From Sutcliffiella tianshenii (GTDB lineage: Bacteria; Bacillota; Bacilli; Bacillales; Bacillaceae_I), in NCBI RefSeq assembly GCF_016908565.1, contig NZ_JAFBED010000015.1:1-58938 (forward strand): DNA of 58,938 nucleotides, in the 5' to 3' direction. The translations under genes and the position numbers were made by a program. The notes below the pieces were generated by a model that had not been told where the DNA came from, searched no databases, and worked only from the letters and a program-made list of their open reading frames with translations. Positions 48,451 through 57,057 of the stretch are shown piece by piece (position 1 is the stretch's first letter; each line of letters opens with the position of its first letter).

Positions 48451-48852
48451 TCAATTTTTCAACCATTTGACTACTCGTATTTGTGTGCCGTTGTCCACTT
48501 GGCTATCAATTAAAAATTCATCCATCAGCCTTTTCACTCCCGGGAGTCCGGCTCCCAAGCTGTTGGAAGTGGTATATCCATCCTCCATGGCTTTTTTGAT
48601 GTTCACGATGCCTGGCCCATCGTCACGCACGACAACCTGTAGACCGGGAACATACTTATGGATGATTTCAATGCTGATGGTGCCTTTCCCTGCATACTTG
48701 ACCACATTTCTGGCCAATTCCGATATGGCGGTGGTGATCCTCGCCTGATCGATATGATTGAAGCCGAGGTCTGTTGCAACCTCACGTCCTAGTTTCCTGA
48801 CTACAATGATATCTTTCTCATTTTTGATTTTCAGCTGGTGCTTAACAGTCAT
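48451..48852 (-). CDS. RsbT-like serine kinase / anti-sigma regulatory ATPase
   Basis: A 133-residue GHKL-fold protein similar to the stressosome switch kinase RsbT. N box SELARNVVKYAGKG (about 45-58), G1 box DDGPGIVNI and G2 box SLGAGLPGVKRLMDEF are visible; QARITTAISEL is RsbT-like. The start at 48852 has GGAGGG upstream and gives exactly the family length; codons upstream do not fit. It stands alone, without RsbR, RsbS or RsbU nearby, which is unusual. Repeat A lies in its 5' region. Confidence 0.88.
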   Translation of the reverse strand: MTVKHQLKIKNEKDIIVVRKLGREVATDLGFNHIDQARITTAISELARNVVKYAGKGTISIEIIHKYVPGLQVVVRDDGPGIVNIKKAMEDGYTTSNSLGAGLPGVKRLMDEFLIDSQVDNGTQIRVVKWLKN

Positions 48853-48911
48853 TCTGCAACCCTCCAAGGGTGAGACATAAAATTTCCTTTGGCTAAGCAA
48901 TATCAGCTAAT

Positions 48912-49080
48912 AAGGCTCTTTTCGCAGTGTCTGTTGCTTATGTCCGTAAAAAATCGGCATTTGGATTTTTTACAGCATACTCCCCTGTATCATTAATTGA
49001 AATGAAACCTCTTACACGGGAAAAGAGCACGAAAGCAAGCAATGTTACGTGTTTGTGTTGAATACGACAAATGCAACAGG
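48912..49080. repeat. structured intergenic element, copy A
   Basis: Shares long identities with copy B at 54702-54873, such as TATGTCCGTAAAAAATCGG. Pairings: GGCTCTTTTC (48914-48923) with GAAAAGAGC (49020-49028); GTAAAAAATC (48946-48955) with GATTTTTTAC (48964-48973); CCCC-TGTA with TACA-CGGG; and CTGTTGC (48931-48937) with GCAACAG (49073-49079). The last crosses the first, giving a pseudoknot or alternative fold. No coding content. Confidence 0.75.
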
Positions 49081-49102
49081 ATTTGCGAAAACATACTCCA
49101 TT

Positions 49103-49147
49103 AAAAAAAGCCAAAAAGAAGGTCGGTTTCCACCTTCTCTTTGGCTT
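49103..49147 (-). terminator. terminator of DUF2294 gene
   Basis: Long stem AAGCCAAAGAGAAGGT/ACC..TTCTTTTTGGCTT on the minus strand followed by T7; it begins about 30 bases after the stop of the gene at 49179. Confidence 0.85.
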
Positions 49148-49178
49148 ATGTCTAGTTCCATGCCTAGATCATTACTGC

Positions 49179-49868
49179 CTACTTGTTAGGATTCAATATG
49201 AATACGATCGTGCTTTTGTCCAGGGTAAAATCCCAATTTACAAATATGTCATCGATTTGTACATCCAGATATTCCTCGAACAGTTCTTTTCGTTGAAAGA
49301 GAAGACCTTTTTCAAGTTTTCTTTTTGCAATTGTCAATTGTTCCTCAAAGCCGAGTTCAATGAGCATTTTCTCAATTTCCACCAGGATCCCTTTTCGGAT
49401 GACGATCAAGGTCCGGGGGTTTAACTGATGGGAATAAATTTGATTTGGTGCTTTTTCTGCTATCTTGCTTACATTGGATATTTCCATGTCCACTTTGATG
49501 CTTTCCGGGTAGGAGTAATCGGCCCGAAAGTCATCATCCGCGCAGATTCCAACAAAGATGCCCGATGCATTTGCCAATGTCCAATCATAATAGAATTCTT
49601 CTATTTTTAAACCAGACACATTTTTTATCAGTTCCATCATTTCCGGTGCAAGTCCAAGCATCAATTTATCCCGCGTCTCTTCAACGGTCAATTCATGCTT
49701 TTCATTTATTAAAGCCTGTTCCATTGGAGTAAGGAAATGACGCAAATAAACGGTGATATACGGCCGTGATATGGTTACGAAAATGGATTCAGGACCTTTC
49801 CCGAAGTGATCCCTCAGAAGTCTCCCGATATTGCTTGCTAACTCCAATTGGCTTTTCTTTATCCCCAT
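49179..49868 (-). CDS. DUF2294 family protein, two domains
   Basis: A 229-residue soluble protein made of two related domains of about 110 residues. The first contains the family core GKGPESIFVTISRPYITVYLRHFLTPMEQALI and LTVEETRDKL; the second is a diverged copy (residues about 115-229). DUF2294 proteins such as B. subtilis YbcI have no assigned function that I can recall. The start at 49868 follows AAGAGGA. It is transcribed alone, opposite to yeaC. Confidence 0.75.
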   Translation of the reverse strand: MGIKKSQLELASNIGRLLRDHFGKGPESIFVTISRPYITVYLRHFLTPMEQALINEKHELTVEETRDKLMLGLAPEMMELIKNVSGLKIEEFYYDWTLANASGIFVGICADDDFRADYSYPESIKVDMEISNVSKIAEKAPNQIYSHQLNPRTLIVIRKGILVEIEKMLIELGFEEQLTIAKRKLEKGLLFQRKELFEEYLDVQIDDIFVNWDFTLDKSTIVFILNPNK

Positions 49869-49898
49869 AAGTTCATTCCTCTTGGAACGAAGCATCAT

Positions 49899-50268
49899 AT
49901 CTTCATTCCATAAAATTTAGGGTTAATTTTTCCAAAAATAAAGAATTATCTAAAGTACATTATAACGCATATAAGGGGACAATCCCACCATTACGCTTAT
50001 ATCCCAATAACTCCCTCTTTTAAGAACACTAACCGCACTTGTATTTCTCTATTGGTAATATTCTACACAAAAGCTTGGATACCTCTTTTAAAAGAGCGAT
50101 TACTACCCATTAATCCAATTTTTTTGTTATTCTATAAAAAGGGAATATTACAAAAATAATCCGTTTGCCTAAAAAAGGAATTTCACCTAGGTCAGGCGAA
50201 TAGTATGAAGGTTAAGTGTCTTTACGGAAAATGCTAGAAACATAGATTCTCTAGGGGGTACATAATCA
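49899..50268. other. gene-free stretch upstream of yeaC
   Basis: No gene seen. A palindrome CTCTTTTAAAAGAG lies near 50082-50095. TAGGGGG just before 50269 is the ribosome-binding site of yeaC. I see no strong consensus sigma-A promoter. Confidence 0.45.
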
Positions 50269-51222
50269 ATGGAAACTTCTCAGTTACAAGTCAAAAGAAT
50301 TTTGGATAATATCGGAAACGTCATGATCGGGAAAGAGCATGTTGCAGAATTAAGCATCGTAGCACTCTTGGCTGGGGGCCACGTTTTATTGGAGGATGTG
50401 CCTGGTGTCGGAAAAACACTGATGGTGCGCTCATTGGCAAAATCGGTCGGCGCGGAATTCAAACGCATTCAGTTCACGCCGGACCTATTGCCATCGGATG
50501 TAACGGGAAGTTCCATCTATAATCCCAAGGAGCTGCGCTTTGAGTTCCGTCCTGGACCGATAATGGGGAATATCGTATTGGCGGACGAGATCAACCGTAC
50601 CTCACCTAAAACCCAGGCGGCCCTGCTCGAGGGGATGGAGGAAGCGAGTGTGACGGTGGATGGGAATACGCTATCCCTGGGCAGTCCTTTCTTTGTCATG
50701 GCCACCCAGAACCCGATTGAATATGAAGGAACGTATCCTTTGCCGGAAGCGCAATTGGACCGCTTTCTCTTTAAGATGAATATGGGCTATCCGACACCGG
50801 ATGAAGAGGTTCAGATTTTACATTCCACAGAAAAACGCCAGCCGATCAACGAACTTCAATCTGTTATCACGTTGGAAGAGCTCCAGGAAATGCAGAAGAG
50901 AGTAAAAGAAGTGCATGTGGATGTCACGGTAAAGGAATACATCGTGGACCTCGTGAACCGTACGAGAACCCATCAATCTGTCTATCTCGGTGCGAGCCCG
51001 CGTGGATCTGTCGCACTCATGAAAGCCGCACAGGCGTATGCCTTCATACATGGCAGGGATTATGTGCTGCCGGATGATGTGCAGTATTTGGCGAAATACG
51101 TATTGCCACATCGAATTATCCTGAAATCGGAAGCGAAATTTGAGGGAATGACAGCGGAGCAGGTAGTCAAAAAAGTGATCGACCGGACACCTATCCCTGT
51201 CCAAAGGTCGATGAGCCGCTAA
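50269..51222 (+). CDS. yeaC: MoxR-family AAA+ ATPase YeaC
   Basis: A 317-residue AAA+ ATPase. Walker A is EDVPGVGKTLMVRSLA (about 44-59), Walker B is NIVLADEINRTSPKTQAALLEGMEE (about 103-127), sensor and arginine finger segments ATQNPIEYEGTYPLPEAQLDRFLFK and GASPRGSVALMKAAQAYA follow. MoxR ATPases are thought to act as chaperones for maturation of enzyme complexes. It heads the yeaC-yeaD-yebA operon, and its stop overlaps the yeaD ATG (TAATGA). Confidence 0.94.
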   Translation: METSQLQVKRILDNIGNVMIGKEHVAELSIVALLAGGHVLLEDVPGVGKTLMVRSLAKSVGAEFKRIQFTPDLLPSDVTGSSIYNPKELRFEFRPGPIMGNIVLADEINRTSPKTQAALLEGMEEASVTVDGNTLSLGSPFFVMATQNPIEYEGTYPLPEAQLDRFLFKMNMGYPTPDEEVQILHSTEKRQPINELQSVITLEELQEMQKRVKEVHVDVTVKEYIVDLVNRTRTHQSVYLGASPRGSVALMKAAQAYAFIHGRDYVLPDDVQYLAKYVLPHRIILKSEAKFEGMTAEQVVKKVIDRTPIPVQRSMSR

Positions 51223-52433
51223 TGAAACAATTTTTCCAAAAAGCCAAAAAGGTTTCAAAGTTAATCAGCTTCCTATTTTTGGTCATCATCACCTTTGTAT
51301 ATGCCATGTTCCAGGGGGGCTTTGTGAGCTGGTTCCTATTTTTCAGCTTTCTGCCATTTGCACTTTTCTCCTTGATGGTCCTGCTTTATCCGCTTGGCGA
51401 TTTCAAGGTGGAGAGGACATTGAATCAGGAGAAGTACAAGGCTGGTGACCGCTTGATCGGAACCATCACATTAAAGCGGAACATTCCTTTTCCGCTCACC
51501 TATTTACTTGTGGAGGAAGTGCTGCCAAGCAATCTTTTGTTCAGTCAGCAGACGAAGCAGGCGAAACGGATCATCTTCCCTTGGTTCAAAAACACCATCA
51601 CATTTCAGTATGCGCTTGACCGCATTCCCCGGGGGGAGCACACCCTATCGGCGATCCGCTTTAAGACCGGGGATTTTCTGGGGCTGATGGAAAAGGAACG
51701 ACTGATTGAGATGAAGCGTAAATTCCTGGTCTACCCGCACTATTCAGAAATGGTCTATAAGCAGAATGAAAACAAGTTCGATCAGGGTTCCACTTCTTCA
51801 AATATGAGGCTGATCCGCGATACATCGATGACAGTCGGGGTCAGGGAATACCAGCCGGGCGACCGCTTTTCCTGGATTGATTGGAAGGCGACCGCCAGGA
51901 GGAATGACATCATGACAAAAGAGTTCGAGCAGCAGCAAAGCCATGATGTGGTCCTCCTTTTGGATCGGTCGCAGGCGTCATCCTTTGAAGCGGCAGTCAG
52001 CTATACTGCGACACTGACAAAAGCGGTTTTGAAATACGGATCCCAGATCGGTCTCGTATCCGTCGGGGAAGATCATTCCGTATTCCCTTTGCGAAGCGGG
52101 GAGGAGCAGTTTTCACAAATCTACTATCATCTTGCAAAGGTGCAGCCTAACAGTAAACGCAGCTTTGCGAAAGTGATAGAAATGGAGATCGGAAAGTTCC
52201 AGCCGACGGTGACCTTTCTTTTCCTCACAGGAAAATTGACAAAGGAAACGGTGGAAAGCCTCGAAAAATTATCACACCGCCACATCCATCTGCAGGTGGT
52301 CATCACCAAGGATGAAGGAGCGAGGTTATCGAGGGAAGAGCATTCGTATCTGGACCTCTTGAAACGAAGAAACATCCAAGTGAAAATCATTCATGCTGGT
52401 CATTCAACCGAGACAATAAGTGAGGTGAGCTAA
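51222..52433 (+). CDS. yeaD: DUF58 domain membrane protein YeaD
   Basis: A 403-residue protein. Two hydrophobic helices lie at the N-terminus (LISFLFLVIITFVYAMF and WFLFFSFLPFALFSLMVLL). The DUF58 signature VREYQPGDRFSWIDWKATARR (about 205-225) is followed by a vWA-like region with LLLDRSQASSFEAAVSY. DUF58 proteins partner with MoxR ATPases encoded next door. The function is not known in detail. Start overlaps yeaC; one base separates the stop from yebA. Confidence 0.9.
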   Translation: MKQFFQKAKKVSKLISFLFLVIITFVYAMFQGGFVSWFLFFSFLPFALFSLMVLLYPLGDFKVERTLNQEKYKAGDRLIGTITLKRNIPFPLTYLLVEEVLPSNLLFSQQTKQAKRIIFPWFKNTITFQYALDRIPRGEHTLSAIRFKTGDFLGLMEKERLIEMKRKFLVYPHYSEMVYKQNENKFDQGSTSSNMRLIRDTSMTVGVREYQPGDRFSWIDWKATARRNDIMTKEFEQQQSHDVVLLLDRSQASSFEAAVSYTATLTKAVLKYGSQIGLVSVGEDHSVFPLRSGEEQFSQIYYHLAKVQPNSKRSFAKVIEMEIGKFQPTVTFLFLTGKLTKETVESLEKLSHRHIHLQVVITKDEGARLSREEHSYLDLLKRRNIQVKIIHAGHSTETISEVS

Positions 52434-52434
52434 T

Positions 52435-54657
52435 ATGGCCACAGCCAATCCATATCAAAGAAATGTGTATGCTTTCCTTATGCATGTATTCGGCTTCATC
52501 CTGCTGCTTGAGTGGGTGCTTCCATTGGAGCAAGTGACAGACACGGCAAATCTCTATGTCTTCATCGTGTTCCTGATAGTGGCGTTTGCCCTGTCCTTTC
52601 TGCAGATCATTCCCATTCTGAGCATCATCGTACAGATGGGATTTATGATGTATTTCCTTCATATCCTGTACATGGATGGCGTGTTCCTGAGCAGGGAATG
52701 GCTCTCCTTTTTATGGCAGGATCTGACCTTTAACTTCGATATCATATGGGCAGGGGACTGGACTTCCATGACCGGCCTGTTCCGAAGTCTGCTCCTGTTC
52801 GTTTTATTATGGCTTGTAAGCTATCTGGTGATCTACTGGATCCTATATCGCAAGCAGATGCTCCTGTTTGTCGTATTCACGGTCACTTATGTGGCAATCC
52901 TCGATACCTTTACGGTGTACGAGGGGAATACGGCGATTGTCCGCCTGATGATCGTCGGATTGCTCATCGTCGGGTTTGTCCATATGGAGCGCCTGAAGGA
53001 GAAAGAGGGAATCTATAAATCAGGCAAAATGCTCTTGGCGTGGGGAATCCCCCTAACCGCTTTTGTTCTGCTATCTGCAACGGTCGGGTATTTGTCACCA
53101 AAAGCAGCACCGATCTGGCCGGATCCGGTTCCGTTTTTGACTTCATTCAACAAGGATAGCGGCGATGGCTCGGGCGGCGTGAAAAAAATCGGCTACGGGG
53201 AAAATGATTCACGCCTCGGAGGCCCGTTCGTGCCGGATGACACGGTGGTATTCCAGGCAGAGGTCACACAGTCGCACTATTGGCGGGTAGAAACGAAGGA
53301 TATTTATACGGGCAAGGGCTGGGATGCGACAGAGGCAGACCCCGTGCCACTTGAAGGCGGAAAAAACACCCTTGTGGAATGGATTGCCGAAGGGGTGGAA
53401 AAAAGACCGCTGACCGCAACGATCATGATGGAAAAAACATATCCACATGTCAACTATCCGCTTGGTTTTACCGGTGTGGAAACCGAGGAAGAAGTGTTGT
53501 ATGAAATAAATCCGATTACAGAAAAGATAACCACCCGGGATTCTGATGAGGAAACCTTACGTTTGGAAGAATATCAGGTTACCTACAACTTCCCTAGGTA
53601 TTATATTGAATCGTTGAAAAGTGCAGTACCGGGAACCGGGCAAGAAAGCGAAGAAGAGTTCGTCAAGCGGTACACACAATTGCCGGAAAGCCTGCCTGAA
53701 CGGGTAAGGGAGCTTGCTGTCGACATCACCGACTCCTATTCCACAAGGCATGACAAAGTCCAGGCCGTCGAGCGCTATTTCAGGAACAATGGCTTTACGT
53801 ATGAAACCACGAATGTAGCTGTCCCAACTGGAGACGAGGATTACGTCGATCAATTCCTTTTTGAAACACAAATGGGGTATTGCGACAATTTCTCCACTTC
53901 CATGATCGCCTTATTGCGTGCAGTCGATATTCCTGCAAGATGGGTAAAGGGATATACCGGAGGGGAAACGGCCCAGGGCGTACAAGCGGTGAACAGTGCC
54001 AACAGGGTGGTCGAAGTTACCAATAACAATGCTCACTCATGGGTGGAGGTCTACTATCCGGAGGTTGGCTGGGTCACTTATGAACCGACAAGCGGCTTCA
54101 GTAATCCATATAGCTTTGTTTATGAAGCGGTGGACCGCAATGCAGCAGGCGAAAATGGGGAAGAACAAACGCCTGAACAGCCAGAAACCCCGGAAACACC
54201 TGAAACTGAAAGACCGGATCCTGCTATGGAGGACATAGAAGAAGGAGGAGGATCTTCCAAAGGCACGAATGCGACATTCGATTTCGAGCTTTCCTGGAAA
54301 CCCGTCCTCATGACACTTGGGGTAGCGATTGTCCTATTCTTGGTCGCCTTTTTCACAAGAAACAAATGGAAGCCGTACTTCTATATCGCGCGCTTTAAAG
54401 GCAGAAGAGATGAGAAGGCTTTCGGAAAAGCCTACAACACCTTACTGAAACAATTCCACTCGATCGGCTTGGTGCGGGAAGATGGCCAGACCTTAAGGGA
54501 ATACGCAAAGTATATCGACAATTTTTACCGTAGCAGCGATATGCAGAACCTGACCTCCCACTATGAACGGGTGCTATACAGAGGGAACTCATCAAAGGAT
54601 GAATGGGAGAAATCGGTGGAATTATGGGAAAATTTAATTAAAAAGGCATCATCTTGA
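52435..54657 (+). CDS. yebA: transglutaminase-like membrane protein YebA
   Basis: A 740-residue membrane protein. About six N-terminal helices cover residues 10-225. An extracytoplasmic region follows, with the transglutaminase-like core at about 430-560: MGYCDNFSTSMIALLRAVDIPARWVKGYTGG (catalytic Cys) and NAHSWVEVYYPEVGWVTYEPT (catalytic His). A Pro/Glu-rich linker and a final TM (PVLMTLGVAIVLFLVAFFT) precede a cytoplasmic DUF4129-type tail. The third member of the conserved MoxR-DUF58-transglutaminase set, which may modify or remodel the cell surface. Confidence 0.92.
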   Translation: MATANPYQRNVYAFLMHVFGFILLLEWVLPLEQVTDTANLYVFIVFLIVAFALSFLQIIPILSIIVQMGFMMYFLHILYMDGVFLSREWLSFLWQDLTFNFDIIWAGDWTSMTGLFRSLLLFVLLWLVSYLVIYWILYRKQMLLFVVFTVTYVAILDTFTVYEGNTAIVRLMIVGLLIVGFVHMERLKEKEGIYKSGKMLLAWGIPLTAFVLLSATVGYLSPKAAPIWPDPVPFLTSFNKDSGDGSGGVKKIGYGENDSRLGGPFVPDDTVVFQAEVTQSHYWRVETKDIYTGKGWDATEADPVPLEGGKNTLVEWIAEGVEKRPLTATIMMEKTYPHVNYPLGFTGVETEEEVLYEINPITEKITTRDSDEETLRLEEYQVTYNFPRYYIESLKSAVPGTGQESEEEFVKRYTQLPESLPERVRELAVDITDSYSTRHDKVQAVERYFRNNGFTYETTNVAVPTGDEDYVDQFLFETQMGYCDNFSTSMIALLRAVDIPARWVKGYTGGETAQGVQAVNSANRVVEVTNNNAHSWVEVYYPEVGWVTYEPTSGFSNPYSFVYEAVDRNAAGENGEEQTPEQPETPETPETERPDPAMEDIEEGGGSSKGTNATFDFELSWKPVLMTLGVAIVLFLVAFFTRNKWKPYFYIARFKGRRDEKAFGKAYNTLLKQFHSIGLVREDGQTLREYAKYIDNFYRSSDMQNLTSHYERVLYRGNSSKDEWEKSVELWENLIKKASS

Positions 54658-54701
54658 CCTGCTGAAGACTCATTGTTAGAATAAGGACAAATTATTTAAT
54701 C

Positions 54702-54873
54702 AAGGCTCTTTTCTTAAAGATTGTTGCCTATGTCCGTAAAAAATCGGGTTTTGGATTTTTTACAGCATTTAGCCCCATAATATACAAATGGAACATTAAT
54801 ATATTTTATGGGAAAAGAGCACGAAGGCAAGTAATGTAATGTGTCTTCGTTAGATGCGTCAAAAGCAACAATG
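54702..54873. repeat. structured intergenic element, copy B
   Basis: Second copy of the element at 48912. GGCTCTTTTC (54704-54713) pairs with GAAAAGAGC (54812-54820); GTAAAAAATC (54736-54745) with GATTTTTTAC (54754-54763); CCCATAA with TTATGGG; and ATTGTTGC (54720-54727) with GCAACAAT (54865-54872). The last two stems differ from copy A yet still pair. It ends 33 bases before the guaA aptamer. Confidence 0.75.
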
Positions 54874-54905
54874 GATGCAAAAAGCTTAAATTTAATAAGT
54901 ATTGG

Positions 54906-54974
54906 CTTCATATATCCTCGATAATATGGTTCGAGAGTCTCTACCGGGTTGCCGTCAACTACCCGACTATGAAG
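54906..54974 (+). ncRNA. guanine-class purine riboswitch of guaA
   Basis: Aptamer with P1 CTTCATA/TATGAAG, P2 CCTCGA/TCGAG-type arm, P3 GGGTTGCC..ACCC, and core words CTCTAC and CCGTCAACT. The specificity base is C in CGACTATG, so guanine. Downstream GAAGGCAG can pair with CTGCCTTC as antiterminator. Layout is the classic OFF switch. Confidence 0.9.
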
Positions 54975-55011
54975 GCAGTTTATTCTTTTGGGGATTTTAT
55001 CCTCTATTAAA

Positions 55012-55062
55012 CTAGAATTCTGCCTTCTTATGTATATATGAGGGGGAAATTCTGGTTTTTTT
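55012..55062 (+). terminator. guaA riboswitch terminator
   Basis: Outer AGAATT/AATTCT and an inner C/T-rich arm pairing with ATATGAGGGG, followed by T7. Its left arm shares CTGCCTTC with the predicted antiterminator. Confidence 0.8.
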
Positions 55063-55151
55063 GTGTTTTTCAGGCATATCTTCCTTCTTTAAGGTCAAAA
55101 TAAGCGGAAAGCTGTGCTCGAAATAAATATTCTATTATGAGGTGAATAGGG

Positions 55152-56690
55152 TTGGAAGGTATTCAACAGATGGTCGTCGTTCTAGACTTCGGTAGTCAAT
55201 ATAATCAACTAATAACTCGTCGTATCCGTGAGTTCGGTGTTTACAGTGAACTGCATCCACATACGATTACAGCAGAAGAAATCAAAAAGATGAACCCGAA
55301 AGGAATCATCCTTTCAGGTGGCCCGAACAGCGTATACGGAGAAGGCTCTTTCCGCTGTGACGAGGAAATCTTTGAACTTGGCATCCCGGTACTCGGAATC
55401 TGCTATGGCATGCAATTGATGACCATGCATTTTGGCGGAGTCGTGGAAAAGGCAAGTCACCGCGAGTACGGCAAGGCGCTTGCAACCGTTTCGAACAAAT
55501 CGGCATTATACAATGAACTTCCTGATCAGCAGGTAGTGTGGATGAGTCATGGAGATCTTGTAGTAGGAGCTCCGGAAGGATTCGTAACAGATTTAACAAG
55601 TCCATCATGTCCGATCGCCGGCATCAGTAATGAAGAAAAGAAAATGTACGGCGTTCAATTCCACCCGGAGGTACGTCACTCTGTGTACGGAAATGACCTA
55701 TTGAAAAACTTCGTCTACAACGTTTGTGGCTGCACAGACAGCTGGACGATCGAGAACTTCCTTGAAATTGAAATGCAAAAAATCCGTGACATCGTCGGGG
55801 ACAAAAAAGTTCTTTGCGCGCTTAGCGGCGGTGTAGACTCCTCTGTTGTGGCGGTTTTGATCCATAAAGCAATCGGCGATCAGTTGACATGTATTTTCGT
55901 CGATCATGGTCTGCTTCGTAAAAATGAAGCAGAGCAGGTAATGAAGACCTTCAGCGAAGGCTTCAATATGAACGTAATCAAGGTGGATGCAAAAGACCGT
56001 TTCTTGAACAAGCTAAAAGGCGTATCCGATCCTGAGCAAAAGCGTAAAATCATCGGTAACGAATTCATTTACGTATTTGATGATGAAGCGTCCAAACTTG
56101 AAGGGATCGACTATCTGGCACAAGGGACACTTTATACAGATATTATCGAAAGTGGTACAGCGACTGCGCAAACAATTAAATCTCACCATAACGTAGGCGG
56201 CCTTCCTGAGGACATGCAGTTCCAGCTGATTGAACCGTTGAACACATTGTTCAAGGATGAGGTCCGTGCTCTTGGGACTGAGATGGGTATTCCGGATGAG
56301 ATCGTTTGGCGCCAACCTTTCCCAGGACCGGGACTAGGTATCCGTGTTCTAGGAGAAATTTCTGATGAGAAACTGGAAATCGTCCGCGAATCCGACCATA
56401 TCCTCCGTGAAGAGATTAAAAAAGCGGGTCTTGACCGTGACATCTGGCAATACTTCACGGTTCTCCCTGATATCCGCAGTGTAGGGGTAATGGGAGATCA
56501 ACGTACGTATGATTACACAATCGGTATCCGTGCCGTTACTTCCATTGACGGAATGACTTCCGACTGGGCTCGTATCCCTTGGGATGTTCTCGAAATCATC
56601 TCCACTCGTATCGTAAACGAAGTGGACCACATCAACCGCGTAGTGTATGACATTACAAGCAAGCCACCAGCAACGATTGAGTGGGAATAA
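55152..56690 (+). CDS. guaA: GMP synthase (glutamine-hydrolysing) GuaA
   Basis: A 512-residue enzyme that aminates XMP to GMP. The N-terminal class I amidotransferase has [10 protein letters not shown] (nucleophile Cys about residue 84) and QFHPEV (His and Glu about 171-175). The ATP pyrophosphatase P-loop [12 protein letters not shown] and the C-terminal dimerisation domain ([26 protein letters not shown]) complete the protein. The start is TTG 55152 with GAGGTG eight bases upstream. Controlled by the guanine riboswitch in its leader. Confidence 0.97.
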   Translation: MEGIQQMVVVLDFGSQYNQLITRRIREFGVYSELHPHTITAEEIKKMNPKGIILSGGPNSVYGEGSFRCDEEIFELGIPVLGICYGMQLMTMHFGGVVEKASHREYGKALATVSNKSALYNELPDQQVVWMSHGDLVVGAPEGFVTDLTSPSCPIAGISNEEKKMYGVQFHPEVRHSVYGNDLLKNFVYNVCGCTDSWTIENFLEIEMQKIRDIVGDKKVLCALSGGVDSSVVAVLIHKAIGDQLTCIFVDHGLLRKNEAEQVMKTFSEGFNMNVIKVDAKDRFLNKLKGVSDPEQKRKIIGNEFIYVFDDEASKLEGIDYLAQGTLYTDIIESGTATAQTIKSHHNVGGLPEDMQFQLIEPLNTLFKDEVRALGTEMGIPDEIVWRQPFPGPGLGIRVLGEISDEKLEIVRESDHILREEIKKAGLDRDIWQYFTVLPDIRSVGVMGDQRTYDYTIGIRAVTSIDGMTSDWARIPWDVLEIISTRIVNEVDHINRVVYDITSKPPATIEWE

Positions 56691-56694
56691 ACAG

Positions 56695-56730
56695 AAAAAG
56701 CTGACCGGATTCATGCCGGTCAGCTTTTTA
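56695..56730 (+). terminator. terminator of guaA
   Basis: Stem AAAAAGCTGACCGG/CCGGTCAGCTTTTT with a seven-base loop, four bases after the stop. Confidence 0.95.
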
Positions 56731-56770
56731 AATTGCCAAAAAACGAATAAATATCGATTTCGTGTCGAAA

Positions 56771-56815
56771 ATGTTCGTATTTTGTATTGACGTAATTCTG
56801 ATTGCTTGGTAAAAT
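56771..56815 (+). promoter_or_regulatory. pbuG promoter with PurR-type box
   Basis: TTGACG (56787-56792) and TAAAAT (56810-56815), 17 bases apart. Upstream ATGTTCGTATTTT (56771-56783) is a PurR box, with a weaker inverted partner AACGAATAAAT near 56744-56754. Confidence 0.75.
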
Positions 56816-56848
56816 AAGAGCAGAAATCATATCTTATATAGTTCAAAT

Positions 56849-56915
56849 CTCGTATAAATTTGGGAATATGGCCCAAAAGTTTCTACCAGGCTACCGTAAA
56901 CGGCTTGACTACGAG
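56849..56915 (+). ncRNA. guanine-class purine riboswitch of pbuG
   Basis: Aptamer with P1 CTCGTA/TACGAG, P2 TTTGGG/CCCAAA, P3 AGGCTACC..GGCTT, core words GTTTCTACC and CCGTAA. The specificity base is C in GACTACG. ACGAGG of P1 can pair with CCTCGT at about 56973-56980 as an alternative fold. OFF-type switch. Confidence 0.92.
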
Positions 56916-56984
56916 GTGTATGGAATGGTGTATGGACTGCCCTTTGATGAGGAAGCCATATCTATTTCCTTATCCTCGTCTGTT

Positions 56985-57013
56985 AACGTCCCTGGTATCT
57001 GGGGGCGTTTTAC
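56985..57013 (+). terminator. pbuG riboswitch terminator
   Basis: AACGTCCCTGG/CTGGGGGCGTT stem with a three-base loop and a T-rich tail, about 45 bases before the pbuG start. Confidence 0.8.
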
Positions 57014-57057
57014 TTATTTATACGTTCATCTGCGTCACACATTCGAGGAGGATTCTT

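Noticed and set aside
49071-49424. 117-codon plus-strand frame over the DUF2294 terminator
   Set aside because: Overlaps a terminator and the opposite strand of a recognisable gene.
54714-54911. 65-codon minus-strand frame inside repeat copy B
   Set aside because: The frame is not preserved in copy A, whereas the base pairings are; an RNA-level element is the better reading.
54906-54974. guaA aptamer as a second ON switch
   Set aside because: Here a separate antiterminator (GAAGGCAG with CTGCCTTC) and a later terminator exist, which is the ordinary OFF layout.
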